Positions 42,540 through 51,283 of a stretch of 64,000 bases of DNA are shown here, piece after piece; position 1 is the stretch's first letter; each line of letters opens with the position of its first letter. Position numbers and translations under genes: made by a program. Origin of the DNA: Brevibacillus_H ginsengisoli. Its GTDB lineage: Bacteria; Bacillota; Bacilli; Brevibacillales; Brevibacillaceae. The stretch covers positions 62,001 to 126,000 of the forward strand of contig NZ_JBNJQR010000013.1 in NCBI RefSeq assembly GCF_050113715.1, given 5' to 3'. The notes under the pieces were generated by a model. It was not told the DNA's origin. It did no database searches and saw only the letters and a program-made list of their open reading frames with translations.

Positions 42540-42556
42540 ATCTTATAAATTTTTTA

Positions 42557-42595
42557 AAGCCCACCTCAGCAAGGGGGCTACCCTGCCAACATGGG
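42557..42595 (-). terminator. Probable terminator of rocD-rocG
   Basis: On the minus strand GCCCA and TGGGC enclose an inner GCAGGG/CCCTTGC stem and are followed by TTTAAAAAATTT. It is within 22 bases of the rocG stop. Confidence 0.55.
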
Positions 42596-42615
42596 CCTTC
42601 TGGTGATTTTCTATT

Positions 42616-43902
42616 CTATACCCAACCTCTAAAGCGGCTGGCTTCTGCCATACGGCGCAAACCGACGATGTAAGCAGCCAGACGCATGTCTACGCGTTTT
42701 TCTTGGGAAGCTTGATAAACGTTGGTAAACGAGCTCGTCAGGATTTTCTCCAGCTTGCTGTCTACTTCTTCCTCAGACCAGTAGAAGCCTTGATTGTTTT
42801 GCACCCATTCGAAGTACGAAACGACTACTCCGCCCGCACTTGCCAATACGTCTGGAACGATCAGCACTCCGCGTTCAGTCAGAATCTCGGTTGCTTTCAG
42901 CGTGGTTGGTCCGTTGGCTGCTTCCACGAGGATTCGGGCCTTGATCTCGTGAGCGTTGTCCTCCGTGATCTGATTCTCAATCGCCGCTGGAACCAGAATG
43001 TCGCACTCCTGAACCAGTAACTCGGAGTTGGAAATACGGTTCGGGAACAAATGGGTAACGGAACCAAAAGAATCACGTTTATCCAGAAGAGTATCAATAT
43101 CCAACCCATTCGGATCGTACAAGGCGCCATTTGCGTCGGAGATACCGATTACCTTGGCGCCAGCATCGTGCAAGAATTTGGCTAAAAAGCTTCCAGCATT
43201 ACCGAAGCCTTGGATAATCACACGGGAGCCCTCGATGGTCATGCCAAGAACTTTGGCAGCTTCGCCCATGACGATGGTTACCCCTTTTGCCGTAGAGGAT
43301 TCACGACCAACAGAACCACCCAAAACAAGCGGTTTGCCGGTGATGAAGCCTGGTGCGTCGAATTCGCGAATTTGGCTGTACTCATCCATCATCCACGCCA
43401 TGATTTGAGCATTGGTGAATACGTCTGGCGCCGGAATGTCCTTGGTTGGGCCAACGATTTGACTCACAGCTCTAACGTACCCGCGGCTCAAACGCTCCAA
43501 TTCCCCAAAGGACATCGTTCTTGGGTCGCACTGAATGCCACCTTTTCCGCCGCCATAAGGAAGATTAGTGATTCCGCACTTAATGCTCATCCACATGGAG
43601 AGCGCCTTCACTTCCTCTTCGGTTACGTCTGGATGGAAGCGAATACCCCCCTTGGTTGGGCCAACAGCGTCGTTATGTTGAGCACGATACCCTGTGAACA
43701 CCTTCACCGATCCGTCGTCCATGTGAACCGGAATCCGAACAGTCAGCAAGCGCAAAGGCTCTTGCAACAATTCATACATGGCTGGCTCATGACCCAAGCT
43801 GTCCAATGCTGTCTTGAAGACTTGCTTCGTTCTATCCAACACATTCAAGTTCTCCGACTTTTTGCTTGTCTCTTGGCTGGTTTGTACGGTTGTTTGGCTC
43901 AT
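42616..43902 (-). CDS. rocG: NAD-specific glutamate dehydrogenase
   Basis: 428 residues from ATG at 43902. Catalytic region: KGGIRFHPDV, MSIKCGITNLPYGGGKGGI with the catalytic Lys, and GPTKDIPAPDV with the catalytic Asp. The Rossmann part is VIIQGFGNAGSFLAKFLHDAGAKV. It deaminates glutamate to 2-oxoglutarate as the last step of arginine/ornithine use. It is 15 bases after rocD, so co-transcribed from the RocR-controlled promoter. RocG and GudB are hard to tell apart by sequence; the operon context favours RocG. Confidence 0.92.
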   Translation of the reverse strand: MSQTTVQTSQETSKKSENLNVLDRTKQVFKTALDSLGHEPAMYELLQEPLRLLTVRIPVHMDDGSVKVFTGYRAQHNDAVGPTKGGIRFHPDVTEEEVKALSMWMSIKCGITNLPYGGGKGGIQCDPRTMSFGELERLSRGYVRAVSQIVGPTKDIPAPDVFTNAQIMAWMMDEYSQIREFDAPGFITGKPLVLGGSVGRESSTAKGVTIVMGEAAKVLGMTIEGSRVIIQGFGNAGSFLAKFLHDAGAKVIGISDANGALYDPNGLDIDTLLDKRDSFGSVTHLFPNRISNSELLVQECDILVPAAIENQITEDNAHEIKARILVEAANGPTTLKATEILTERGVLIVPDVLASAGGVVVSYFEWVQNNQGFYWSEEEVDSKLEKILTSSFTNVYQASQEKRVDMRLAAYIVGLRRMAEASRFRGWV

Positions 43903-43917
43903 CGTCTGCACCTTCTC

Positions 43918-45129
43918 CTACTTGGTTACCGTGGTTTCTACATGCAATACCTGCTTGATACGCTCAATTGCCCAATCCAATTCTTCCTTGGAGATGACAA
44001 GCGGTGGAGCAAAACGAATCGTCGTGTCATGGGTTTCTTTGCACAGCAAGCCCAGTTCCTTCAGCTGTTCGCAATAAGGACGAGCCGCAGTTGTCAGTTC
44101 CAAACCGATGAACAAGCCGCGTCCGCGGATGTCGTGGATAATTGGATTGTCGATGGTTTTGAGCTGCTCCACGAAGTAGTTGCCCAAATCGAGAGAACGC
44201 TTGACCAATCCCTCTTCCTCCAATACTTCCAATGCCGCTACAGCTACAGCACAACCGAGTGGGTTACCGCCAAAAGTAGAGCCATGGGAGCCTGGTTCAA
44301 ACACGCCAAGAATCTCACGGTTAGCCGCTACTGCAGAGATCGGGAATACTCCGCCGCCCAATGCTTTCCCCATGATGTACACATCTGGAGTGATATCTTC
44401 CCAGTCGCTTGCGAACATTCTGCCCGTACGTCCAAAGCCTGTTTGGATCTCGTCGCATACAAGTAGTACATTGTTTTCTTTGCAAAGTGTTTCAGCCGCT
44501 TTCAAGAAGCCATCCTCAGGAATCACGATACCCGCTTCCCCTTGAATCGGTTCTACCAAGAATGCTGCCGTGTTTGGCGTAATCGCTGCTTTCAATGCTT
44601 CCATATCACCGTAAGGAACTAGCTTGAAGCCAGGTGTGAAAGGTCCGAAGCCACGTTTGTACTCTTCGGCGGAGGAGAAAGACGTAATGGTGGTCGTTCT
44701 TCCGTGGAAGTTGCCGTCGCAAACGATGATTTCCGCTTGGTTGGCAGGTACCTTCTTCACGTCGTAAGCCCAGCGACGAACCGCTTTGATAGCGGTTTCA
44801 ACAGCTTCCGCGCCAGTATTCATCGGAAGGATCATATCCTTGCCGGTTACTTGAGACAGTTTTTCGTAGAATTCACCTAATTGATCGTTATAGAATGCGC
44901 GGGAAGTCAGCGTTACCTTATCCGCCTGATCTTTAAGCGCTTGAATAATTTTGGGATGTCTGTGTCCTTGGTTCAACGCGGAATAAGCACTCAACATATC
45001 GAGGTAGCGGTTGCCCTCTGGATCTTCTACCCATACTCCTTCTGCTTTGGAAATCACTATTGGCAATGGATGATAGTTTCTAGCACCATATTGTTCGGTC
45101 TGTTTAATCACGGATTGAGTCTTGCTCAT
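43918..45129 (-). CDS. rocD: Ornithine aminotransferase
   Basis: 403 residues. Class III PLP aminotransferase. VCDEIQTGFGRTGRMF holds the PLP-ring Asp, and DVYIMGKALGGGVFPISAV the PLP lysine. GAEAVETAIKAVRRW and GNFHGRTTTITSFS fit ornithine aminotransferases. It turns ornithine and 2-oxoglutarate to glutamate semialdehyde and glutamate. First gene of the rocD-rocG unit with a sigma-54-like promoter upstream and RocR-type sites. Confidence 0.93.
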   Translation of the reverse strand: MSKTQSVIKQTEQYGARNYHPLPIVISKAEGVWVEDPEGNRYLDMLSAYSALNQGHRHPKIIQALKDQADKVTLTSRAFYNDQLGEFYEKLSQVTGKDMILPMNTGAEAVETAIKAVRRWAYDVKKVPANQAEIIVCDGNFHGRTTTITSFSSAEEYKRGFGPFTPGFKLVPYGDMEALKAAITPNTAAFLVEPIQGEAGIVIPEDGFLKAAETLCKENNVLLVCDEIQTGFGRTGRMFASDWEDITPDVYIMGKALGGGVFPISAVAANREILGVFEPGSHGSTFGGNPLGCAVAVAALEVLEEEGLVKRSLDLGNYFVEQLKTIDNPIIHDIRGRGLFIGLELTTAARPYCEQLKELGLLCKETHDTTIRFAPPLVISKEELDWAIERIKQVLHVETTVTK

Positions 45130-45171
45130 AGTAAGAAGCCTCCTTCATGTTAAAATCCGATCAATTTCTTA

Positions 45172-45188
45172 TTCAATTTCTATGCCAA
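45172..45188 (-). promoter_or_regulatory. Sigma-54-like promoter of rocD
   Basis: On the minus strand TTGGCATAGAAATTGAA fits the -24/-12 pattern except that the -12 GC is GA. It lies 43 bases upstream of the rocD start and downstream of two RocR-type sites. Confidence 0.6.
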
Positions 45189-45252
45189 AGGGTTAAAACC
45201 GTGAATTGACGCACTTTTTAGCTGAACACGCCTCGATGTTACCCTAAAAAGC

Positions 45253-45267
45253 GCAAAATAATTTTGC
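45253..45267. promoter_or_regulatory. RocR-type upstream activating site 1
   Basis: GCAAAATAATTTTGC: two 7-base arms around a single A, matching the form of RocR upstream activating sites. Confidence 0.6.
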
Positions 45268-45293
45268 ACACCAGAAAATACAAGTGTCCAAAT

Positions 45294-45310
45294 CGCAAAA
45301 TATTTTTGCG
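45294..45310. promoter_or_regulatory. RocR-type upstream activating site 2
   Basis: CGCAAAATATTTTTGCG, arms of 8 with one mismatch, centred 42 bases (four helical turns) from site 1. It overlaps the -35 of rocR, suggesting autorepression. Confidence 0.6.
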
Positions 45311-45334
45311 TTATTGTGAACATTTTGTTACAAT
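45306..45334 (+). promoter_or_regulatory. Sigma-A promoter of rocR
   Basis: TTGCGT, 17-base spacer, TACAAT. The -35 lies within activating site 2. Confidence 0.65.
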
Positions 45335-45390
45335 ACAATTGTCGAACAATATCGAAAATAGTTGGACATTGTCAAAAGGTGTGAGAGGAT

Positions 45391-46842
45391 ATGTATCTGG
45401 AAGACCAAATTACCTTATTAAATCAGTATAAAAAGGTTTATGAGCACATTTTGGATGAAATTAATGATGGCGTTCATGTAATTGATTCAGAAGGCACCTC
45501 TGTCGTATACAACCGCAAAATGACTGAATTAGAGTCGTTGGACAAGCATGAAGTGCTAGGCAAGAAATTGTCAGACGTTTTCCAGTTTCCAGACGGTGAA
45601 GAGAGCACCCTTCTACAGTCACTAAGACAAGGGTCAAGTACCCGCCATGTAAGGCAAACTTATTTTAACCATAAAGGAAAAGAGATCACCACGATTAATA
45701 ACACCTTTGCCATTATGGACGAGGACAGAATCATCGGCGCAGTCGAGATTGCCAATGACGTGACCAAGATGGAACGTTTAATCCGAGAGAACCTACTCGA
45801 TAAAGAGAAGGGCAGCACCCGATATACCTTTGAGAGCATCATTGGAAAAAGCGAAGCCATTCATGATGTGATCGAGCATGCCAAGCGGGCGGCGCGAACA
45901 TCTTCCTCCGTCCTTATTGTGGGAGAGACTGGAACTGGTAAGGAGCTGTTTGTCCAAAGCATTCACAATGCAAGCTCACGGGCCAAAGCCCCCTTCATCT
46001 CTCAAAACTGCGCGGCACTGCCAGACAGCCTCATTGAGGGTTTGTTATTCGGTACTTCTCGCGGAGCTTTCACCGGAGCCGTTGAGCGTCCTGGTTTATT
46101 TGAACAGGCTGAGGGTGGGACACTCTTTTTGGATGAGATCAACTCACTCAGCTTTTCGCTCCAAGCCAAGCTGTTGCGGGCTTTGCAGGAAAAATCAATC
46201 CGGCGCATTGGAGACACCAAAGACAAGAAAATCAATGTGCGCATCATTGCAGCGATCAACGAAGATCCCATTGAAGCCATCGCCAACCAGCAATTGCGCA
46301 AAGACCTGTTCTATCGCCTTGGGGTTGTGACGATCTTTATTCCTCCGTTGCGCGATCGACGAGAAGATATCTTGCCGCTTGTCAATCACTTCATTATGAA
46401 ATACAACCAAGCTTTTCAAATGGATGTAACGGATGCAAGCGTGGAAGTCCACCAGTTCTTCCAGCAATATGACTGGCCTGGAAACGTACGAGAATTGCAG
46501 CATATGATTGAAGGCGCCATGAATCTCATCATCGATGAAACGACCATTAATTATGCTCATCTGCCGATTCATCATACCAAGCGTAAACCTTTTCTTCAGC
46601 CACTTGATGAGCGTCTCGAAATAGAAGCTCCCCCATTCATTGATATGCAAACAAATACAACCAAACCATTGAAAGATGCCCTTCAAGAGTTTGAGAAATT
46701 CTATATCCAAAAGCTTGTCGAGCAAAACCAGGGAAATATCTCCCGTTCCGCTCAACAGCTGGGACTCAGTCGTCAAAGTTTGCAATACCGACTCCGCAAA
46801 CTGAATCTCAAAAGCAATGAAAGACCAGAAATCGACACATAA
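45391..46842 (+). CDS. rocR: RocR-type sigma-54-dependent activator
   Basis: 483 residues. PAS sensor domain (about 15-130, ILDEINDGVHVIDSEGTSVV), then the AAA+ sigma-54 interaction domain (about 150-385) with Walker A GETGTGKE, the GAFTGA loop (SRGAFTGAVERPGLFE), Walker B GGTLFLDEINSL, and a C-terminal Fis-type helix-turn-helix (NISRSAQQLGLSRQSLQYRL). It activates rocD-rocG and the permease gene on either side in response to ornithine or citrulline. Its own promoter overlaps a binding site. Confidence 0.93.
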   Translation: MYLEDQITLLNQYKKVYEHILDEINDGVHVIDSEGTSVVYNRKMTELESLDKHEVLGKKLSDVFQFPDGEESTLLQSLRQGSSTRHVRQTYFNHKGKEITTINNTFAIMDEDRIIGAVEIANDVTKMERLIRENLLDKEKGSTRYTFESIIGKSEAIHDVIEHAKRAARTSSSVLIVGETGTGKELFVQSIHNASSRAKAPFISQNCAALPDSLIEGLLFGTSRGAFTGAVERPGLFEQAEGGTLFLDEINSLSFSLQAKLLRALQEKSIRRIGDTKDKKINVRIIAAINEDPIEAIANQQLRKDLFYRLGVVTIFIPPLRDRREDILPLVNHFIMKYNQAFQMDVTDASVEVHQFFQQYDWPGNVRELQHMIEGAMNLIIDETTINYAHLPIHHTKRKPFLQPLDERLEIEAPPFIDMQTNTTKPLKDALQEFEKFYIQKLVEQNQGNISRSAQQLGLSRQSLQYRLRKLNLKSNERPEIDT

Positions 46843-46884
46843 CCGCCAAATTTATTGGCAGGGAAAAGATTTTTTGCGGATTAG

Positions 46885-46901
46885 TGACAAATTATTTTGC
46901 A
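46885..46901 (+). promoter_or_regulatory. RocR-type site upstream of the permease gene
   Basis: TGACAAATTATTTTGCA is an imperfect version of the activating site; it is about 50 bases upstream of the sigma-54 promoter. A second, weaker half-site (TTTTTTGCG) is near 46870-46878. Confidence 0.5.
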
Positions 46902-46942
46902 TACACCTGACTCAATAGCAATAAGCATCATTCTTCTGAAAA

Positions 46943-46959
46943 TTGGCACGCTTGTTGCA
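46943..46959 (+). promoter_or_regulatory. Sigma-54 promoter of the permease gene
   Basis: TTGGCACGCTTGTTGCA is a full match to the -24/-12 consensus. Start of transcription expected near 46970. Confidence 0.85.
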
Positions 46960-47017
46960 ATACAATCCTTGAAAGCGCATTCATCTGCTAGAAACCATCA
47001 TCAAAGGAGAGGTGTCC

Positions 47018-48439
47018 ATGTCATTACCAAATAACACTGAATTGAAGCGTGCCCTTAAAAGTAGACACTTATTTATGATCTCACTCGGGGGTATTATCGG
47101 TACCGGACTATTCCTCGGTTCCGGTTACACCATAAGCCAAGCTGGACCAATCGGAGCCATTCTCTCCTATTTAGTAGGCGGATTCATTATGTATCTGACG
47201 ATGCTCTGCCTTGGTGAGTTATCTGTGGCAATGCCTGTATCCGGTTCTTTTCAAACCTATACCACTCGATTTATCAGCCCTGCTCTTGGTTTCACAGTAG
47301 GTTGGTTGTACTGGCTAGGTTGGGCAGTAACCGTCGCACTTGAGCTGTTGTCTTCCGGTATGATGATGCAAAGATGGTTCCCAGGTTCCCCAATCTGGAT
47401 GTGGTGCGCCATCTTCGGTGTGATTTTGTTCCTCTTGAACGCTATGTCTGCCCGCGCTTTTGGTGAAACAGAGTTCTGGTTCTCCAGTGTGAAAGTAACG
47501 GCGATTGTATTGTTTATCATTTTGGGTGCAGGAGCCATGTTTGGTTTTATCCATATGAAAGGTGGACAAGCTGCTCCAATGTTCAGCAACTTCTCCACTG
47601 CTGGACTCTTGCCTAACGGAATTGTCGGTCTCTTGCTTACCATGATTACGGTAAACTTCTCCTTCCAGGGAACCGAATTAATCGGGATTGCGGCTGGGGA
47701 AAGTGAAGACCCTGTCAAAAACATTCCAAAGTCCATTAACATGACCGTTTATCGTACGCTGTTCTTCTTTGTTTTCGCGATCTTCATCCTGTCCGGTCTG
47801 ATTCCTTATAAACAAGCTGGCGTAGTTGAGAGTCCATTCGTCATGGTATTTGACAACATCGGAATCCCGTTTGCTGCAGATATTATGAACTTCGTTATCT
47901 TGACGGCCTTGTTGTCTGTTGCCAACTCTGGCTTGTACGCAGCGACACGCATGCTCTGGTCTCTCTCCAAGACAGATATGGCCAGCCCGGCACTCGGCAA
48001 GCTGAATCGCAAAGGCGTACCGATGAATGCTCTTTACTTGACCTTTGGCGTAGCGTTGTTGTCCTTGCTCTCCAGCGTGTACGCGGAAAATACGGTATAT
48101 GTCTGGTTAATCTCTCTCGCAGGTTTGGGCGCACAGGTTGGCTGGATTTCTATCACCGCTTCCCAGTTGGCTTTCCGTAAGAAGTATCTGGCCAGCGGCG
48201 GCAAGTTAGAAGATCTGAAGTTCAAGACACCGTTGTATCCAATTCTCCCGATTATTGCTCTCTCCTTGAACATTCTGGTTCTAGTAAGCCTTGCTTTTGA
48301 CTCGGAACAACGAATCGCCCTTTATTGCGCGATTCCGTTCACAGCTTTCTGCCTCCTCTATTATCGTTTGCGAGTGAAGCATAAAGTGAAACAAACAGAA
48401 AGCGATGTACTTCCAAATACGATGGAATTTGAAGTGTAA
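47018..48439 (+). CDS. rocE: Amino-acid permease, RocE-like
   Basis: 473 residues from ATG at 47018 (AAAGGAGAGG upstream). APC-superfamily permease with twelve helices: LKSRHLFMISLGGIIGTGLF start, GEFVAMP-type loop (LGELSVAMPVSGSF), and NFSFQGTELIGIAAGES at helix 6. It takes up arginine, ornithine or related amino acids in symport with protons. A sigma-54 promoter and RocR-type site place it in the roc regulon. Ends at a bidirectional terminator. Confidence 0.88.
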   Translation: MSLPNNTELKRALKSRHLFMISLGGIIGTGLFLGSGYTISQAGPIGAILSYLVGGFIMYLTMLCLGELSVAMPVSGSFQTYTTRFISPALGFTVGWLYWLGWAVTVALELLSSGMMMQRWFPGSPIWMWCAIFGVILFLLNAMSARAFGETEFWFSSVKVTAIVLFIILGAGAMFGFIHMKGGQAAPMFSNFSTAGLLPNGIVGLLLTMITVNFSFQGTELIGIAAGESEDPVKNIPKSINMTVYRTLFFFVFAIFILSGLIPYKQAGVVESPFVMVFDNIGIPFAADIMNFVILTALLSVANSGLYAATRMLWSLSKTDMASPALGKLNRKGVPMNALYLTFGVALLSLLSSVYAENTVYVWLISLAGLGAQVGWISITASQLAFRKKYLASGGKLEDLKFKTPLYPILPIIALSLNILVLVSLAFDSEQRIALYCAIPFTAFCLLYYRLRVKHKVKQTESDVLPNTMEFEV

Positions 48440-48456
48440 TCGTTCTCTTAGACACG

Positions 48457-48490
48457 CAAAACCCTCTCTATCTACTTAGAGAGGGTTTTG
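48457..48490. terminator. Bidirectional terminator between permease and SLH genes
   Basis: CAAAACCCTCTC pairs with GAGAGGGTTTTG. It serves both the permease gene and the SLH lipoprotein gene. Confidence 0.88.
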
Positions 48491-48506
48491 CTTTGTACGG
48501 TTATCC

Positions 48507-50144
48507 TTATTTCTGTTGCAATGGTTCATCGCTATTGATAATTCTATAGAGCACAGCAGCTACTTCATCACGATGAGCAACCTCGGTTGGCGCAAATCGA
48601 CCATCCAGTCGCCCTTTGATCAATTTGTGTGCCGTCGCTGTTTTCACGTAAGGAACGACCCAAGGCTGTAAATTTTTCGCATCCGTAAACGTAAGTGCTT
48701 GGTCTTCCATTGGAAGTTTAAGCGCGCGAACAAGTATGGCTGTCATTTCCGCTCGGGAAATCGTTTGATTCGGTCTTAGCGTATTATCTTTGTACCCAGT
48801 GATCAACCCGGCATTCACCGCTGTTTCCATGGAACTAAGCGCCCAGTCTTGAACTTGATTCTTATCTTTAAAAGTTAGTTTGGTATTCTGCGCTTCATCG
48901 CCTTCCAATCCCAAGGCGTTCACTGTCATTTTAACAAATTCGGCGCGTGTTACTTGCTTTTGCGGTTTAAATTGATTATTTTCGTAACCCTGCACAACGT
49001 TCAATTGATGGAGAGCGTTGATTTCTTTGTATGCCCAATAGTTGGCGGGTACATCGATAAAATCTTCTACTTTAGGCGTCTGCATGGAGGAAACCAGCAT
49101 GTACAACGGACTGTCAGGCGAGAAGGATTTATCCAAAAGGGCTTGGTCTTCTGTCAGTTGATCAAGCATCACAACCTGATCACCTGTTGGTACCGTAAAC
49201 TGTACAGGTTTCTTTTGGTTCCAGTACAGACTTTCTAAGGAGATGTTCGCCTCTAGTTTATTCAGAGCCCACTCAGGCATGATAGATCCTGGCGCTTCCA
49301 CATGTACTTGGTAGGCTGCTTTCACCAATTGATGATCCGCTGTAATCCAAAACTCCAGATTGAAATCAGCGTTCCAGCCTTGGGCTTGTAGCTCTTTTGC
49401 GTTGATTTTTTTCAACTCTTCCAGAAGAGAAGGCCACTGGGCTTTGAGCTGTTCCAGCGAGACTGGTGAAACGCCCTCAGGCATGTTGCTTCCAGAGAGA
49501 ATCTCATTTACTTGCTCAGGTTTCATTTGATTCACCGCGTACTCCAGGAGATCAACAGCCTGTTGCAGATCAAGCTTCATTTGTACTGGAGTTGCGTTGA
49601 CCTTGCTGCCATCCGGGAGCTCAATTTCCTGCTCAGGCAACGTATTGATTTGTGAGAAGTCAAAATTAAAACCGTCAAGATAGTCGGATACCAACCGTTT
49701 TTGCAAAGCAAGATTCTCTTCTGTCAGATTAGACAAATCCATTCCCGAAGAAACTCCAAGATATTTGGAATCTAAACTGGTTTTCGCATAAACATCCGCG
49801 CCTTTTACGAATACATCCAAAGCAGGTGCCACTTTGCTTGGCCAAAGACCTGTTCCTTCTAAATCAGAAGGGTTTGTCAACGAAAATCCTACATGGGCTT
49901 CCGTTAGATTTTTCTTTTGCGCGTTAAAAATGATTCCGTCTCGCAGCGTCTGGAGATAAGCTTTGGTTTGCCCATCAATCTTGGCGTCAGGAATATTGGT
50001 GTCTACTTTCAACGTAGATTGTGATTCATAGGAGTCCCAATCCTGCGCTTGCTTGAATGCGTCCGTAAGAATCGGCGCTTGTTGTGAACAGCCAGTTACT
50101 GCAAAAATCGAAAGCATTAATAGAATTGCTATAGTTTTTCTCAT
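48507..50144 (-). CDS. Lipoprotein with three C-terminal SLH domains
   Basis: 545 residues. Signal peptide with lipobox IFAVTGCSQQ (Cys19). Residues 25-350 are a domain resembling the LolA-like/DUF6612-type lipoproteins, with MKLDLQQAVDLL and FWITADHQLVKAAY. Three SLH domains follow (about 365-420, 430-485, 490-545): FIDVPANYWAYKEI, FKDKNQVQDWALSSM, FTDAKNLQPWVVPYV. SLH domains bind pyruvylated secondary cell wall polymer, so the protein could be tethered both to the membrane and to the wall. No operon partner. The start has GAGGAG upstream. Confidence 0.85.
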   Translation of the reverse strand: MRKTIAILLMLSIFAVTGCSQQAPILTDAFKQAQDWDSYESQSTLKVDTNIPDAKIDGQTKAYLQTLRDGIIFNAQKKNLTEAHVGFSLTNPSDLEGTGLWPSKVAPALDVFVKGADVYAKTSLDSKYLGVSSGMDLSNLTEENLALQKRLVSDYLDGFNFDFSQINTLPEQEIELPDGSKVNATPVQMKLDLQQAVDLLEYAVNQMKPEQVNEILSGSNMPEGVSPVSLEQLKAQWPSLLEELKKINAKELQAQGWNADFNLEFWITADHQLVKAAYQVHVEAPGSIMPEWALNKLEANISLESLYWNQKKPVQFTVPTGDQVVMLDQLTEDQALLDKSFSPDSPLYMLVSSMQTPKVEDFIDVPANYWAYKEINALHQLNVVQGYENNQFKPQKQVTRAEFVKMTVNALGLEGDEAQNTKLTFKDKNQVQDWALSSMETAVNAGLITGYKDNTLRPNQTISRAEMTAILVRALKLPMEDQALTFTDAKNLQPWVVPYVKTATAHKLIKGRLDGRFAPTEVAHRDEVAAVLYRIINSDEPLQQK

Positions 50145-50302
50145 TTTACTCCTCGCATTTCTGTGAAAAACGTCCCGCCGTTTATCATAAATTTTGATGT
50201 GACCAAATGGAGGGAAAACGGCCGTAACCGTTTACTTGTGCACATCTCGATAGAGTATATAAAAAGAGTAGGGAATAAGACTACTAGTAAGTTTTGTTAA
50301 AA

Positions 50303-50345
50303 TAAAAGGGATACCCCATTCGTATTTTCACGATTTGGAGTATCC
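50303..50345 (-). terminator. Terminator of the YciI-like gene
   Basis: On the minus strand GGGATACTCCA pairs with TGGGGTATCCC (one G-U) and TTTTATTTT follows. Confidence 0.85.
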
Positions 50346-50374
50346 CTCTTTGATCTGTATGTGGACCTATTCGC

Positions 50375-50662
50375 TTATGAAAGAAACGCTTCGAACCTCG
50401 TATCCCACTTGGTTGGCTGGAACTCGATAATCTCATACTCCGCCACCTGGTTTTGGTAGAAGGGATCTTCCTTAATGATTTCCAGTACTTCCACCTCGCT
50501 CTCGGCTTTGACGAGAATGACTCCGCCTACCCGTGGATTTCGGCGACCCGAAACAATGAATTTAGAGAGTTGATAGTATTTATCCAGAAATTCTTTATGC
50601 GCTTCCATATGCTGATCTACTTCTTCCAGTCCTTTTACATACTTGGGCAAAACAATAAACAT
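50375..50662 (-). CDS. YciI-like protein
   Basis: 95 residues from ATG at 50662 (GAGGTGG upstream). Dimeric alpha-beta-barrel fold of the YciI/YCII type: FIVLPKYVKGLEEVDQHMEA, VSGRRNPRVGGVILVK, FYQNQVAEYEIIEF. The catalytic-type His-Asp pair of YCII proteins is represented by His near 22 and Asp later. Function unknown. Monocistronic with its own terminator. Confidence 0.85.
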   Translation of the reverse strand: MFIVLPKYVKGLEEVDQHMEAHKEFLDKYYQLSKFIVSGRRNPRVGGVILVKAESEVEVLEIIKEDPFYQNQVAEYEIIEFQPTKWDTRFEAFLS

Positions 50663-50805
50663 ATCCGTCTCCACCTCTGTCCATTACACATAATAAGTCC
50701 TTCACTATAGGGTAGCATATTACTTTTTTTAACAATCTACAATCGTAAATGACACTCCGCGCGTATCTTCACTCGCTGGATTTGCTACTCTCTCACGAAT
50801 TGATG

Positions 50806-50830
50806 TGGTACAGTAAAGCTACTAATACCA
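50806..50830 (+). promoter_or_regulatory. Inverted repeat upstream of nikR
   Basis: TGGTA and TACCA, 15 bases apart, at 33-58 bases before the nikR start. It differs from the operator at 53762; possible autoregulation, weak. Confidence 0.25.
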
Positions 50831-50863
50831 TGAATTATGTAATCGGATAGGAAGTGACTGGAT

Positions 50864-51283
50864 ATGTCTGATTCATCGCTTAAGCGATTTGGAGTCTCCA
50901 TGGAGGAAAAGCTGCTCGCTGATTTTGATCAGCTGATTAAGACGAAGGGCTACGAGAATCGTTCGGAGGCCGTTCGCGATCTCGTGCGTCATGCCCTCGT
51001 TCAACAAGCATATGAAGCGGATGAATCAATTGTCGCGGGCAGTGTCCTCTTGTTCTACGACCATCACCAGCGGGACGTCCTGCATGAGCTGACCACCATC
51101 CAACACCAGATGCATGACGTGATCATGGCTACGACGCATTTTCATCTGGATCACCACAATTGTCTGGAGCTGATCGTGGTAAAAGGCAAAGCCAAAGATT
51201 TGCGCGCGTTCAGCGACCAGCTCATCAGCCTTAAAGGTGTGAAATACGGCAAGTTTACAAGTGCCCCTTTAGATGGCGTATAA
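50864..51283 (+). CDS. nikR: Nickel-responsive regulator NikR
   Basis: 139 residues. Ribbon-helix-helix DNA-binding domain (LKRFGVSMEEKLLADFDQLI) and an ACT-like nickel domain. The four nickel ligands of E. coli NikR (His76, His87, His89, Cys95) match His81, His92, His94 and Cys100 with a constant offset. Represses nickel uptake when Ni(II) is bound. AGGAAGTG precedes ATG. The 3' end overlaps the end of the convergent nikO by 29 bases. Its target is likely the 28-base palindrome at 53762-53789. Confidence 0.93.
   Translation: MSDSSLKRFGVSMEEKLLADFDQLIKTKGYENRSEAVRDLVRHALVQQAYEADESIVAGSVLLFYDHHQRDVLHELTTIQHQMHDVIMATTHFHLDHHNCLELIVVKGKAKDLRAFSDQLISLKGVKYGKFTSAPLDGV

Noticed and set aside
43210..44466. 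Long open frame of 418 codons on the plus strand
   Set aside because: It is entirely antisense to rocD and rocG, which are clear enzymes on the other strand; no ribosome site and no family-like sequence.
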